From positions 248,001-312,000 of the forward strand of contig NZ_JAMZAW010000004.1 of assembly GCF_024158745.1 (NCBI RefSeq): a stretch of 64,000 nt of DNA, given 5' to 3'. Made by a program: the position numbers and the translations under genes. Every line of letters begins with the position of its first letter. Position 1 is the stretch's first letter. This document shows positions 17,401-25,646 of the stretch, in pieces. The notes under the pieces are model-generated. The model did no database searches. It was not told the DNA's origin and saw nothing but the letters and a program-made list of their open reading frames with translations. Origin of the DNA: Paenibacillus tyrphae. Its GTDB lineage: Bacteria > Bacillota > Bacilli > Paenibacillales > NBRC-103111.

Positions 17401-17961
17401 CTATTCCACTCGACTTTTGAAGGTCGGGGACGATTGTTGAATATTCGCGATAAATACCGTGACGAAAGCCACGGGAATTCCGGTAATTTCCTCAATATGC
17501 CGCTTCACGTTCGCCTGCATCTCTTCAGTCATCGCCGGAATGGAATTTTCGCCGTCGACGATGGCGCGAATGACGATTTCAAGTCCGGATTGATTCACTT
17601 TGACACGGGCGCGCAAATCTTGAACCCCGCGCGTCCGGCCTGCCGCTTTCAACGACAAATTCTCCACCGTATCGAGCGAAATGCGGATGTCCCCGAATTC
17701 GGTCCGCTGATCGATCGATGGCGACGAAGATTTCCCGCGCCTTACGGACAAATACAGGAAGCGAAGGCTTAACAACGCAGCCACCACCGTGGAGCTGATG
17801 AAAATAATCGCCGTTCTTAAATCGAAATAGACGTCGTGAGCAAAGTTGCCCGCCGTGTCGAAGGAAATCAGGCCGAATGCAGCGAACAGCAGAATGAACG
17901 TTGCGATCAGCACGGCCAAGCTGAAAATAAAGAGCAGCAGTCTGTCGAGAACTTTTACCAC
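17401..17961 (-). CDS. amaP: Alkaline shock response membrane anchor protein AmaP
   Basis: A 186-residue protein with two N-terminal transmembrane helices (about residues 4-27 and 50-68) followed by an Asp23-like cytoplasmic domain (ENLSLKAAGRTRGVQDLRARVK, ending ITGIPVAFVTVFIANI). In Staphylococcus, AmaP holds Asp23 at the membrane. The GTG at 17961 follows AAGGAGT; an open frame extending to 18021 has no ribosome site. It stands between asp23 and the DUF2273 gene, the conserved cluster. Confidence 0.9.
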   Translation of the reverse strand: MVKVLDRLLLFIFSLAVLIATFILLFAAFGLISFDTAGNFAHDVYFDLRTAIIFISSTVVAALLSLRFLYLSVRRGKSSSPSIDQRTEFGDIRISLDTVENLSLKAAGRTRGVQDLRARVKVNQSGLEIVIRAIVDGENSIPAMTEEMQANVKRHIEEITGIPVAFVTVFIANIQQSSPTFKSRVE

Positions 17962-17990
17962 GAATCCTGACTCCTTCCTAAGATGGAGGA

Positions 17991-18018
17991 AACCCCCAAA
18001 CGGTGAAGGATGGGGGTT
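17991..18018 (-). repeat. Inverted repeat between asp23 and amaP
   Basis: AACCCCCA at 17991-17998 pairs perfectly with TGGGGGTT at 18011-18018 across a 12-base loop. No T tract follows on the minus strand, so it is more likely an mRNA-stabilising or partial attenuating hairpin than a full terminator. It could set a higher level of Asp23 than of AmaP. Confidence 0.6.
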
Positions 18019-18037
18019 CAACCGGGGTATTTATTAA

Positions 18038-18448
18038 TTATTTTACGCGCTGTGCGGGCATTTCCGGCTCTTCGACTTTGTCCGCACCTTTGAAAATGAC
18101 GTCATGAATGTGAACGTTCACTTGAACGACGCTAAGTCCGGTCATCGATTCGATGGCCTGCTTCACATTATGCTGAACCGCGCTTGCAACCTCCGGAATC
18201 CGCGTGCCGAATTCGATGACGACAGACACATCAATCGCCGCTTCGCGCTGGCCTACTTCGACTTTTACGCCTTTGGACATATTTTTGCGTCCGAGAAACT
18301 CGGCGATATCTCCGGCAAATCCGCCGCTCATGCCTGCAACTCCGGACACTTCCACGGTTGCCATACCGGCGATGATCTCGATCACCTCCGGGGCGATCTG
18401 AATCGTGCCCATCTCGGTCTTCTCATAATCCGCTGCCAGTGTACTCAT
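18038..18448 (-). CDS. Asp23/Gls24 family alkaline shock protein
   Basis: A 136-residue soluble protein of the Asp23 family (YqhY/YloU in Bacillus). Family motifs are GTIQIAPEVIEIIAGMATVEVSGVAGM, then KVEVGQREAAIDVSVVIEFG and VVQVNVHIHDV. Asp23 is abundant, membrane-associated through AmaP, and linked to cell-envelope stress. Its position after accC and before nusB equals B. subtilis yqhY, which has been tied to acetyl-CoA carboxylase regulation. The ATG follows AGGAGGTCCTGACC. A sigma-A-type promoter lies directly upstream. Confidence 0.95.
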   Translation of the reverse strand: MSTLAADYEKTEMGTIQIAPEVIEIIAGMATVEVSGVAGMSGGFAGDIAEFLGRKNMSKGVKVEVGQREAAIDVSVVIEFGTRIPEVASAVQHNVKQAIESMTGLSVVQVNVHIHDVIFKGADKVEEPEMPAQRVK

Positions 18449-18498
18449 GGTCAGGACCTCCTAAACATTTGGCTTGCCCACACCTAAACTTATTGTAT

Positions 18499-18527
18499 AC
18501 TATACCATTCCCTTAAAAATATGACAA
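18499..18527 (-). promoter_or_regulatory. Sigma-A promoter of the asp23 operon
   Basis: On the minus strand TTGTCA (18527-18522) and TATAGT (18504-18499) are separated by exactly 17 bp, 50 bp before the asp23 start. It lies in the short gap after accC. Confidence 0.7.
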
Positions 18528-18544
18528 TGAAGCGAACGGTGTGC

Positions 18545-19903
18545 TTAAGAGTTCGGATCGTTCACGTCATGCTCTTCCAAAAACTTGATATCGAAGTCGC
18601 CGGCCAAAAACTTTTTATGCTCCAGCAGCTTAAGATGGAACGGGATCGTCGAATGAATGCCTTCGATCGTAAATTCGGCCAAAGCGCGCTTCATCCGCTG
18701 GATCGCATCGTTGCGGTCCGCTCCCCACACGATCAGCTTCGCGATCATTGAATCGTAGTGAGGCGGAATCGTGTAGCCTGGGTATGCGGCGCTGTCGACA
18801 CGGACGCCGAAGCCTCCGGGTGGCAAATAAAATTTGATTTGACCCGCGGACGGCATGAAGTTGCGCTCCGGGTCTTCCGCGTTGATCCGGCATTCGATCG
18901 CCCAGCCGTCGATGCGGACCTCGTCTTGAGTGAACGAAAGCGGCTCGCCTTCCGCGACACGGATCATTTCTTTAATAATATCGATGCCCGTGATGAGCTC
19001 CGTAACCGGATGCTCTACCTGTATCCGGGTGTTCATTTCCATGAAGTAAAACTGTCCGTCCGGTCCGAGCAAAAACTCCAACGTACCGGCACCGGAATAA
19101 TCGACGGCCTTGGCCGCGCGAACGGCCGCTTCGCCCATTCGTTCACGAATGTCTTCGGTCAGAATCGGACAAGGCGCTTCCTCCACCAGCTTCTGGCGAC
19201 GGCGCTGCACCGAACAGTCGCGCTCGCCCAGATGCACTACGTTGCCGTGCTTGTCAGCCAGCACCTGAATTTCGACGTGCTTCATCCCCGTCAAATATTT
19301 CTCCAAATAAACTCCCGCATTGCCGAACGCTTTTTGCGCTTCCTGCTGGGCAGTCGTAATTTGCTGAATCAGCATCTCTTCGTTTTCGGCCAGACGAATG
19401 CCTTTGCCTCCGCCTCCGGCCGTCGCTTTAATAATGATCGGATAGCCGATCTCGCGGCCCAGCCGGATCGCTTCGTCCATATCCTCGACAAGGCCGTCGG
19501 AGCCGGGGATAACGGGCACGCCCGCTTCCTTCATCGTCTGCTTCGCAACGGATTTGTCGCCCATCTTGCTGATCGCTTCCGGCGAAGGACCGATGAACGC
19601 AATGTTGCAGCTCTCGCAAATTTCGGCGAAGTCGGCGTTCTCGGCCAAAAAGCCGTATCCCGGATGAATCGCGTCGGTCTCCGTCAACGTCGCGACGCTC
19701 ATCAGATTCGTATAATTCAAATAGCTGTCTTTGGAAGCTGTAGGTCCGATACAATAGGCTTCGTCCGCCAAACGGACATGCAGCGCTTCACGGTCCGCTT
19801 CCGAGTAGACCGCGACCGTAGAAATTCCGAGCTCACGGCATGCGCGAATAATGCGCACGGCGATTTCCCCACGGTTGGCGATCAATACTTTTTGAAACTT
19901 CAA
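18545..19903 (-). CDS. accC: Biotin carboxylase subunit of acetyl-CoA carboxylase
   Basis: A 452-residue ATP-grasp enzyme that carboxylates the biotin on AccB, the first step of fatty acid synthesis. It has the N-terminal [18 protein letters not shown], the glycine-rich ATP loop [12 protein letters not shown], the catalytic region [20 protein letters not shown], and [15 protein letters not shown]. The start is TTG at 19903 with AGGAGGAGAAC upstream. It is 20 bp after accB; the transferase subunits AccA and AccD are not in the window. Confidence 0.98.
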   Translation of the reverse strand: MKFQKVLIANRGEIAVRIIRACRELGISTVAVYSEADREALHVRLADEAYCIGPTASKDSYLNYTNLMSVATLTETDAIHPGYGFLAENADFAEICESCNIAFIGPSPEAISKMGDKSVAKQTMKEAGVPVIPGSDGLVEDMDEAIRLGREIGYPIIIKATAGGGGKGIRLAENEEMLIQQITTAQQEAQKAFGNAGVYLEKYLTGMKHVEIQVLADKHGNVVHLGERDCSVQRRRQKLVEEAPCPILTEDIRERMGEAAVRAAKAVDYSGAGTLEFLLGPDGQFYFMEMNTRIQVEHPVTELITGIDIIKEMIRVAEGEPLSFTQDEVRIDGWAIECRINAEDPERNFMPSAGQIKFYLPPGGFGVRVDSAAYPGYTIPPHYDSMIAKLIVWGADRNDAIQRMKRALAEFTIEGIHSTIPFHLKLLEHKKFLAGDFDIKFLEEHDVNDPNS

Positions 19904-19923
19904 TGGGTTCTCCTCCTAGCGGA

Positions 19924-20415
19924 TTATTCCGGCTTCACCAGGAACAACGGTTGGCCGTACTCTACCAACTGGCCGTTCTCGACAAGCACTTCGACGATCT
20001 GTCCTTTGACTTCGGCTTCGATCTCGTTCATCAGCTTCATCGCTTCGATGATGCAGACGATCGTCGTTTCCTTCACGCTGCTGCCCTTGGAAACGAACGA
20101 CGCCGCGCCCGGAGCCGGAGCTTCGTAGAAGGTGCCGACCATTGGGGAAACAATCGTATGTAAATTGGATTGGGCTGCTGCCGAAGGTTCGGCTGCGGGG
20201 ATGTTGACCGCTGCGGACGTCTGAACGACGGCTTGAGGAGCAGACTGCTGGGCAACGAGGCTAGCCGCGGGCTGTGCGGCGGTGACGACGACTTGCTCGG
20301 TTTTATTCGGTTTACGGATTAAAAGGCGGGAGCCTTCGTTTTCGATCTCAAGTTCTTGCAAAGATGTTTGATCCACCAGCTTGATCAATTCTTTAATTTC
20401 GCTTAACTTAAACAC
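19924..20415 (-). CDS. accB: Biotin carboxyl carrier protein of acetyl-CoA carboxylase
   Basis: A protein of 163 residues. An N-terminal helical region binds AccC; then comes an Ala/Pro/Gln-rich flexible linker (about 43-83) and a C-terminal biotinyl domain. The biotinylated Lys is about K127 in [15 protein letters not shown], and the domain ends [11 protein letters not shown]. The GTG at 20415 follows AAAGGAGTGAATTCC. It is the first gene of the acc pair, 316 bp downstream of spoIIIAH, with its own -10 element and the spoIIIAH terminator between them. Confidence 0.97.
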   Translation of the reverse strand: MFKLSEIKELIKLVDQTSLQELEIENEGSRLLIRKPNKTEQVVVTAAQPAASLVAQQSAPQAVVQTSAAVNIPAAEPSAAAQSNLHTIVSPMVGTFYEAPAPGAASFVSKGSSVKETTIVCIIEAMKLMNEIEAEVKGQIVEVLVENGQLVEYGQPLFLVKPE

Positions 20416-20546
20416 GGAATTCACTCCTTTGGGCATCTTGTTGACGGCTGCTCATGCAAGCTGCGGCACGCCCCGGACCAAGCGGCGCGCGAACCGACGG
20501 CTTGTCCCGCGGCAGCGGTCAACACCGTAAAACAAACGACGTTGTT

Positions 20547-20552
20547 ATTATA
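20547..20552 (-). promoter_or_regulatory. -10 element ahead of accB
   Basis: The 316 bp between accB and spoIIIAH hold the spoIIIAH terminator and a perfect TATAAT (minus strand) 132 bp before the accB start. A -35 match is weak. No recognisable FapR palindrome is seen. The rest is a long GC-rich leader without an obvious gene. Confidence 0.5.
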
Positions 20553-20682
20553 TCACAATCTTTCGGTAAGAAAAGAGTTTCCTTGCTCCGGGAACAGCGC
20601 GAACTTTTCAGCTCCATCGGCTCTCCAAAAAAGCCGCCGCTAATAAAAAAAAGAATATGGCGAAAATCGTCGAACGATGCCG

Positions 20683-20719
20683 CAAAAAAAAGGAGAGCCG
20701 GGTTTTCCGGACTCTCCTT
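20683..20719 (-). terminator. Terminator of the spoIIIA operon
   Basis: AAGGAGAGTCCGG pairs with CCGGCTCTCCTT (one mismatch) across a short loop and runs into eight T residues. It begins 13 bp after the spoIIIAH stop and separates the sporulation operon from accB. Confidence 0.92.
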
Positions 20720-20731
20720 ACAAATTCTTGC

Positions 20732-21679
20732 TTAAGGAATCATTTGCACCGATACGCTGTCGGGGCCGATGCTCAATTCTTTGATCGTTTTGTCGATGAT
20801 GCTGAGCGCCTGGCTTTTCTCCAGCTTGCTGGCTTGGACTGTAACCTTCCATTTGCTGGAATCTTGTGTTACAACAGCCTGCGGGAAATCTTTCGTCAAG
20901 CTTTCTTCGAGATTCGTGACTTTGGCTTCCATATCTTCGATCTTCCGCAGCTCTTCCTGTGCCTTGACGGCTGCTTCGGTTGTTTGTTTCGGATCCGCGA
21001 TAATCGTCAGAAGCTGTTCGGCCTTCTTAGCCATCTCCTCGTTGCGCTTAAGCTGAAGGTTTACAAAATAATCGTTCCCCGATTGGGCATGCGCCTGCGC
21101 TTGCACTTGCTGCAGCACTTTGGCGTCCGTTTCGTTTTTGGAGACCGGCTGAGCGGCGATATCTGCCCCCGTGCTGGTGGATTTGTCGCCCTTTCCAGGC
21201 TTTTGCTCCGGTTTGCCTTCCGGCTTTTGTTCCGGCTTCATGGGCTTCTGTTCCGGCTTCATTTCCGGTTTTTGCTCGGGCTTCATTTCGGGCTTCTGCT
21301 CGGGCTTCATCTCGGGCTTTTGCTCGGGTTTCATTTCCGGCTTTTGCTCCGGCTTCACCTCAGGCTTTTGTTCGGGTTTTATCTCAGGCTTCTGCTCCGG
21401 TTTTATTTCCGGCTTTTGCTCCGGCTTCACCTCAGGCTTTTGTTCGGGCTTCACTTCCGGTTTTTGCCCCGGCTTTTGCTCGCCTCTCGGACCGGCGTTC
21501 GTATCCGTCGCCGTGGGATGCATCGCGTCCGTTTGCCCGGCGCTGATCGTCATTTCCTTCGGCGTCGTTCCCGTCACTTCCACATTGCCCACGTCTTCCG
21601 TAAACAAGTAGTAGGCGGACAGCACCACCATCAAACTAAGCATGGATACAAGCCAAATGGTTTGTCTTTTCGAATTCAT
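20732..21679 (-). CDS. spoIIIAH: Stage III sporulation protein SpoIIIAH with a long charged repeat insert
   Basis: A 315-residue protein, roughly a hundred residues longer than the B. subtilis protein. One N-terminal transmembrane helix (about 7-26) anchors it in the mother-cell membrane; the C-terminal YscJ/FliF-like domain (about 180-315, [21 protein letters not shown]) makes the ring that meets forespore SpoIIQ across the intermembrane space. Between them, residues about 66-164 are almost wholly built of the unit QKPExKPE. The start ATG has AAGGAGGATATGCA. Last gene of the operon, before a strong terminator. Confidence 0.95.
   Translation of the reverse strand: MNSKRQTIWLVSMLSLMVVLSAYYLFTEDVGNVEVTGTTPKEMTISAGQTDAMHPTATDTNAGPRGEQKPGQKPEVKPEQKPEVKPEQKPEIKPEQKPEIKPEQKPEVKPEQKPEMKPEQKPEMKPEQKPEMKPEQKPEMKPEQKPMKPEQKPEGKPEQKPGKGDKSTSTGADIAAQPVSKNETDAKVLQQVQAQAHAQSGNDYFVNLQLKRNEEMAKKAEQLLTIIADPKQTTEAAVKAQEELRKIEDMEAKVTNLEESLTKDFPQAVVTQDSSKWKVTVQASKLEKSQALSIIDKTIKELSIGPDSVSVQMIP
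21197..21466 (-). repeat. 24-bp coding repeat array in spoIIIAH
   Basis: About eleven tandem units encode QKPExKPE, where x is V, I, M or G; one unit lacks a residue (QKPMKPE) and the last is partial. The array covers residues about 72-161. Unit-to-unit differences are mainly in third positions and the variable residue, pointing to repeated slippage or unequal crossover. Confidence 0.9.
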
Positions 21680-21743
21680 TGCATATCCTCCTTAACGTTT
21701 ATCCTTGTTTAAAATTGAATGTATCGCACCGGCCCCGTACGGC

Positions 21744-22376
21744 TTACTGCTTGCGGGGCTGGATCGATATCCGGTGGGCAGGGACGTCCAGCCCGCGTTC
21801 TACCGCTTCGGTAATCATTTTTTTCACCGTCAGATTCTCCGCGCCCTTGGCGACGACGAGCACGCCGCGGATTTTCGGCTTAATCGTCTTGACGACGAGC
21901 GGCTGCTTGCCGCCCGAGATCTCGTAGAGCACAACTTCGCCGTTACGGGTCACGTCGGTGATATGTCTCGTGGCCCCCTGCGGATCTTTCTCATTGGTAA
22001 TTTGCTGCGTTTCCTTGGTGTTACGCTCAACGTTTAGTTCCTCCGTCGACTCAATGGTCACCAGCACTTCTACATCGCCTACTCCGACAATTTTCGACAA
22101 GATGTCTCTAAGCTCGGTTTCATACGCTTCCTCATAATCTTTGAACATGCTTCGTTCTTTGCTTCCCTGACCGAAGGCCGGCTTGGTCTGATCGGGAGGA
22201 GACGCCCGTCCCGTGCCGATGGGATCCACCTCCTTCACGGTGATAAACGAGTTCAGAATCATAAGCGCCGCGCCTGCGAGCCCAAGCAGCAGCACCCACC
22301 TAAACGTCTGAACCCGCTTTGGACCGCCCGGGCCGCCGCCAAGCCACGATTGCATCTTTCTCCGCATCTCTCCCAT
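21744..22376 (-). CDS. spoIIIAG: Stage III sporulation protein SpoIIIAG
   Basis: A protein of 210 residues. A basic N-terminus is followed by one transmembrane helix (about residues 28-46, VLLLGLAGAALMILNSFI). The rest lies in the intermembrane space; the ring-forming domain contains LRDILSKIVGVGDVEVLVTIES and VVVAKGAENLTVKKMITEAVERGL. SpoIIIAG forms a ring in the feeding-tube complex between mother cell and forespore. The start is one of three close ATGs; the one at 22376 has the best spacing from GGGGAGGTG. It starts 5 bp from the stop of spoIIIAF. Confidence 0.93.
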   Translation of the reverse strand: MGEMRRKMQSWLGGGPGGPKRVQTFRWVLLLGLAGAALMILNSFITVKEVDPIGTGRASPPDQTKPAFGQGSKERSMFKDYEEAYETELRDILSKIVGVGDVEVLVTIESTEELNVERNTKETQQITNEKDPQGATRHITDVTRNGEVVLYEISGGKQPLVVKTIKPKIRGVLVVAKGAENLTVKKMITEAVERGLDVPAHRISIQPRKQ

Positions 22377-22381
22377 CAGCA

Positions 22382-23125
22382 TCACCTCCCCACCGTCAGC
22401 TCCAGCCGGATTTGGTCTTCGCCTACCTGCCAATCCTGCTCCAACATCAGTAATATTTGCGTCTTTTTCTGCAACCATTCAGGCGATAGCTTATTTTCAT
22501 CCGATTCCCTGCTGCTTATCCGGGAAACAGGCTTCGATTGCGGCTCTCCGATGCGGATATCGACACCTGCAACGGGTTCCACCGGTTTGACCGGCTCGAT
22601 TCCTCTACCTGGCCTTGAAGCCGTATCCGTAACGGACGTCACCGGTGGCTGCGGTTCCAAGGCGAGGGAGACGCTGCGAATGACAAGCTGGCCATCGCTA
22701 TCGGCGGTAGTCTCCACCTGAATGCTTCGCACCTTTACTCCGGCCTTCTGCTCGATGCTTCGCTTCATCAGATCGGTAGCCTGCGCCTCCACCAGCTTGC
22801 GCGATTGCTCCTGCTGCTTGGCTTTCAGCGCTTCGGCCCGCTGCAGGGTGACGGGCAGCGACTCGACTTCTTCGCTTGCCCCGCCCGCCGGCCGTTCCGG
22901 ACTCGCCGCTCCGCTTTTGAACAGCGCGTCCTTGACGCGCTCATCCAATTGCGACCGCTGGCCAAGCAGCGAGAAGAGCGGCTGCAGCAGCGTAAGCAGC
23001 AGGAACAGGCCGATCACGGTTTTGACGTAGCGCTGCATCGACTGGTTCGGCAGCAGCAGGTCGACGAAGGTGGCGAGCAAGATGACCATGACGATCGACT
23101 TGAGCCACCCGCTCAGGAAGTCCAA
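22382..23125 (-). CDS. spoIIIAF: Stage III sporulation protein SpoIIIAF
   Basis: A 247-residue membrane protein with two N-terminal transmembrane helices (about 9-27 and 34-52) containing MVILLATFVDLLLPNQSMQRYVKTVIGL, then a soluble domain with a Ser/Gln-rich helical stretch and a C-terminal piece KTQILLMLEQDWQVGEDQIRLELTV. It is part of the SpoIIIA channel base, needed to keep sigma-G active in the engulfed forespore. The start is TTG at 23125 with GGAGAGGATGACGA upstream. The soluble region is longer than usual. Confidence 0.93.
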   Translation of the reverse strand: MDFLSGWLKSIVMVILLATFVDLLLPNQSMQRYVKTVIGLFLLLTLLQPLFSLLGQRSQLDERVKDALFKSGAASPERPAGGASEEVESLPVTLQRAEALKAKQQEQSRKLVEAQATDLMKRSIEQKAGVKVRSIQVETTADSDGQLVIRSVSLALEPQPPVTSVTDTASRPGRGIEPVKPVEPVAGVDIRIGEPQSKPVSRISSRESDENKLSPEWLQKKTQILLMLEQDWQVGEDQIRLELTVGR

Positions 23126-23154
23126 TCGTCATCCTCTCCTTCGCGGGGCGCGGT

Positions 23155-24402
23155 TCAGCGCATCATGACGGATACGTTGCCTGCGGCAATCACAATGGTG
23201 ATCGCCAGGAAAAACATCAGCCCGACGACGGCAAGCGCCGCAAATACGAATATCAAACTTTTCCCAATTGTTTCCAAGCACGTAATCATCGGGTTATCTC
23301 CCAAGGGCTGCATCACTGCAGCCGATACATTATAGATGAAGGCAAGCGCCAATATTTTAAGCGCCGGGAAGGCACAAAGCACCAGAAGAATGACGACCCC
23401 CGCCAGCCCTACCGCGTTTTTCACCAGCAGCGAGGCACCGATCACGGTTTCCGAGGCGTCCGAGAAGAGCCGCCCGACGACCGGCACGAAGTTGCCGGCA
23501 ATGTACTTGGCCGTCCGGATCGTCACCCCGTCCGCCGCGGCGCTGCCGATGCCTTGTACCGAAACGACCCCCAAAAATACCGTAACGAAAACTCCAAGAC
23601 ACCCTACGCTGACGTTTCGCAGCAAATTTGCAAGCTGGGTCACCTTGTATTTGTCCGACAGCGAGCTGACAATATGCAGCACCGCCGAGAAAAACAGCAG
23701 CGGAAATACGATGAAGTAGATCGCCGTCCCGACGGCGTGGATCATGAATACGATCAGCGGGTGCAGGACGGAAACGGTCACCACGTTGCCCATAGAAGCG
23801 AGCAGCGTAAGAAGGAGCGGCACGACGGCGATCATGAAGTGGATCATATCGGTTATCGCCGATTTCGCATAGCCGATCGCTACGCTGAAGCTGTTGACCG
23901 CCATGATCATCAGGACCAGAAACGAAATGGCGTAGGCGATTTTGCTGACGTTATTTTTCTCGAAGGAGCTTTGCAGCGTTTCCAGCAGCATGCTGAACAC
24001 CGTAAGAATGACGATGGAAACGAGCAGCTTGCCGTTGAAGAGAAGCTCATGAAATAAGTATTTGAACAGTCCCGAGAAAATCGAACCGAGGCCGAAATCC
24101 TTGGCTCCGAGCAGCAGCTCCATGAAGCTGGGGGCCCGGCTGTCCGGAAAATATCCGCCGTACTGCCGGGTCAGCCGGCTCCAGAATTGCTCGACCTGAT
24201 CAAGCGGCAGCCGCTGCGCCTGCTCACGGATCAGCTCTTCCGCCGGTACGGCGGCATAAGCGGTGCCGCAGCAGCCCGCTCCTCCGTCCGGCATGAGAGT
24301 CGTGAGGAACGCCACGCTTAGCAGCAGTCCGAGCCGGAGCGCGCCGCAGGCAGCTAGTCTCCCGAACGAATGTCGTAACCCTTGCATCCAGCGCCGCCTC
24401 AT
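23155..24402 (-). CDS. spoIIIAE: Stage III sporulation protein SpoIIIAE
   Basis: A 415-residue polytopic membrane protein with an N-terminal signal-like helix (about 20-37), a soluble segment, and seven or so transmembrane helices from residue 120 onward. The family core ILTVFSMLLETLQSSFEKNNVSKIAYAISF and the loop GRLFSDASETVIGASLLVKNAVG are present. It is the largest integral-membrane component of the SpoIIIA feeding-tube complex. It follows spoIIIAD by about 50 bp in the operon. Confidence 0.94.
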   Translation of the reverse strand: MRRRWMQGLRHSFGRLAACGALRLGLLLSVAFLTTLMPDGGAGCCGTAYAAVPAEELIREQAQRLPLDQVEQFWSRLTRQYGGYFPDSRAPSFMELLLGAKDFGLGSIFSGLFKYLFHELLFNGKLLVSIVILTVFSMLLETLQSSFEKNNVSKIAYAISFLVLMIMAVNSFSVAIGYAKSAITDMIHFMIAVVPLLLTLLASMGNVVTVSVLHPLIVFMIHAVGTAIYFIVFPLLFFSAVLHIVSSLSDKYKVTQLANLLRNVSVGCLGVFVTVFLGVVSVQGIGSAAADGVTIRTAKYIAGNFVPVVGRLFSDASETVIGASLLVKNAVGLAGVVILLVLCAFPALKILALAFIYNVSAAVMQPLGDNPMITCLETIGKSLIFVFAALAVVGLMFFLAITIVIAAGNVSVMMR

Positions 24403-24450
24403 CGCTTCGCCTCCACCCGCCTTTTCATGCCGAGCTGCCCATCTCCGGCG

Positions 24451-24840
24451 CTACGCGGGAAGCAGCTTGACGACCGTTTCGATGATGGCCGAGACGATCG
24501 GAATCGCCATCACCATAATGAGAACTTTGCCGGACAGCTCGATTTTGGAGGCGATCGCTTCCTGGCCGGCATCCCGGACGATCTGGGCGCCGAATTCGGC
24601 AATGTAGGCAATGCCGATAATTTTCAGAATTGTTTTCAGAAAAATCAGGTTGATGTTCGCCTTGTTGGCCAGTTCCTCCAGCACGCCGATCACGGAGGTT
24701 ATTTTGCCGATCAGGAAGAGAAAGATCGTAATGCCGGTGAAGGCCGTCAGCAGGAAGGCGAACATCGGCTTTTGCTCCTTGATGATCAGCACCAGCACGG
24801 TCGTCACCAACCCGAGCCCTACGATTTGAATGATCTCCAC
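24451..24840 (-). CDS. spoIIIAD: Stage III sporulation protein SpoIIIAD
   Basis: A 129-residue membrane protein with three or four transmembrane helices, beginning VEIIQIVGLGLVTTVLVLIIKEQ. It belongs to the AC/AD family of the SpoIIIA channel base. The GTG at 24840 is chosen because AGGTGAAGCCC precedes it; a GTG three codons upstream is the alternative. It lies 15 bp after spoIIIAC. Confidence 0.94.
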   Translation of the reverse strand: MEIIQIVGLGLVTTVLVLIIKEQKPMFAFLLTAFTGITIFLFLIGKITSVIGVLEELANKANINLIFLKTILKIIGIAYIAEFGAQIVRDAGQEAIASKIELSGKVLIMVMAIPIVSAIIETVVKLLPA

Positions 24841-24855
24841 GGGCTTCACCTGCTT

Positions 24856-25059
24856 TTATTGGAAGAGAAAAATCGTCTTGATCTCTTTAAACAAGCTGTC
24901 CAGCAGCCGGACCACCATAAACAGCACGACGACGAAGCCGATCACGGTGACCCAATGCGCCATATCTTCTTTGCCCATCTGCTTCAGCACGGTATGAATC
25001 ATTGCGATAATGATGCCGATGCCGGCGATCTGGAATATCGCGTTTACGTCCACGTTCAT
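24856..25059 (-). CDS. spoIIIAC: Stage III sporulation protein SpoIIIAC
   Basis: A 67-residue protein with two transmembrane helices (about 8-25 and 38-56), starting MNVDVNAIFQIAGIGIIIAM. It is homologous to the N-terminal half of SpoIIIAD and part of the same membrane base. The ATG at 25059 follows AGGTGCCGCCA. Size is typical for the family. Confidence 0.93.
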   Translation of the reverse strand: MNVDVNAIFQIAGIGIIIAMIHTVLKQMGKEDMAHWVTVIGFVVVLFMVVRLLDSLFKEIKTIFLFQ

Positions 25060-25093
25060 TGGCGGCACCTCACCCTTAAGCCTGGCTCTGCTT

Positions 25094-25612
25094 CTAATAC
25101 ATTAAAATGACGACTAACGCGCCCATCAGCAGGCCGAGGCTTTTCCACATCCGCTCATACCGCTCCCGCTCGTCCCGCGCAATGTCCGCTTCCCCCTGCA
25201 GGCTGCTGGCGGCAAGCCTCAGGTGCTTGACCTGGTCATCGCGGTCCGTCAGCCCCAGCGTAGAGCCAAGCTGCAGCAAAATGTCCCGCTCCGCCGCTTT
25301 CATCGACGTCGTTTTCCATCCCCGGCTTACCGCCTGCTCCCAGACGGTCTGTACGGAACGGCCGCCGGGCTTGCCGAGTTCCTCCGCTGCGGCCGTAAAC
25401 AAAACACCTGCCGGAGAGTCATCCGCTCTTGCGGCACGCCGTAGCGCGTCCGGCAGCGGCGTGAAGCCGTAGACGATTTCCGTTTCCAGCCGCTGCAGCA
25501 TGCGGATCAGATCGGCGATTTGCCTCGGTCGGCGCGACAATTGGGAAGCCTGGTAAAAGCCGAACAGCGTGCCTGCCAGCAAAATCAGCATGGCGCCGAG
25601 CAGCTTCAGCAT
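25094..25612 (-). CDS. spoIIIAB: Stage III sporulation protein SpoIIIAB
   Basis: A 172-residue protein resembling the type II secretion GspF domain. It has an N-terminal transmembrane helix, a helical cytoplasmic region with RRPRQIADLIRMLQRLETEIVYGFTPLPDAL, and a C-terminal transmembrane helix ending IYY-like (LLMGALVVILMY). In secretion systems the GspF platform contacts the ATPase, here SpoIIIAA. It lies 34 bp after spoIIIAA. Confidence 0.95.
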   Translation of the reverse strand: MLKLLGAMLILLAGTLFGFYQASQLSRRPRQIADLIRMLQRLETEIVYGFTPLPDALRRAARADDSPAGVLFTAAAEELGKPGGRSVQTVWEQAVSRGWKTTSMKAAERDILLQLGSTLGLTDRDDQVKHLRLAASSLQGEADIARDERERYERMWKSLGLLMGALVVILMY

Positions 25613-25646
25613 GCGGGGTCCTCGTCCTCTTCACCGGTTCGTTTCA

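Noticed and set aside
21197..21466. Repeat array in spoIIIAH as a non-coding satellite
   Set aside because: It stays in frame with third-position variation and a constant peptide unit, so it is a coding repeat.
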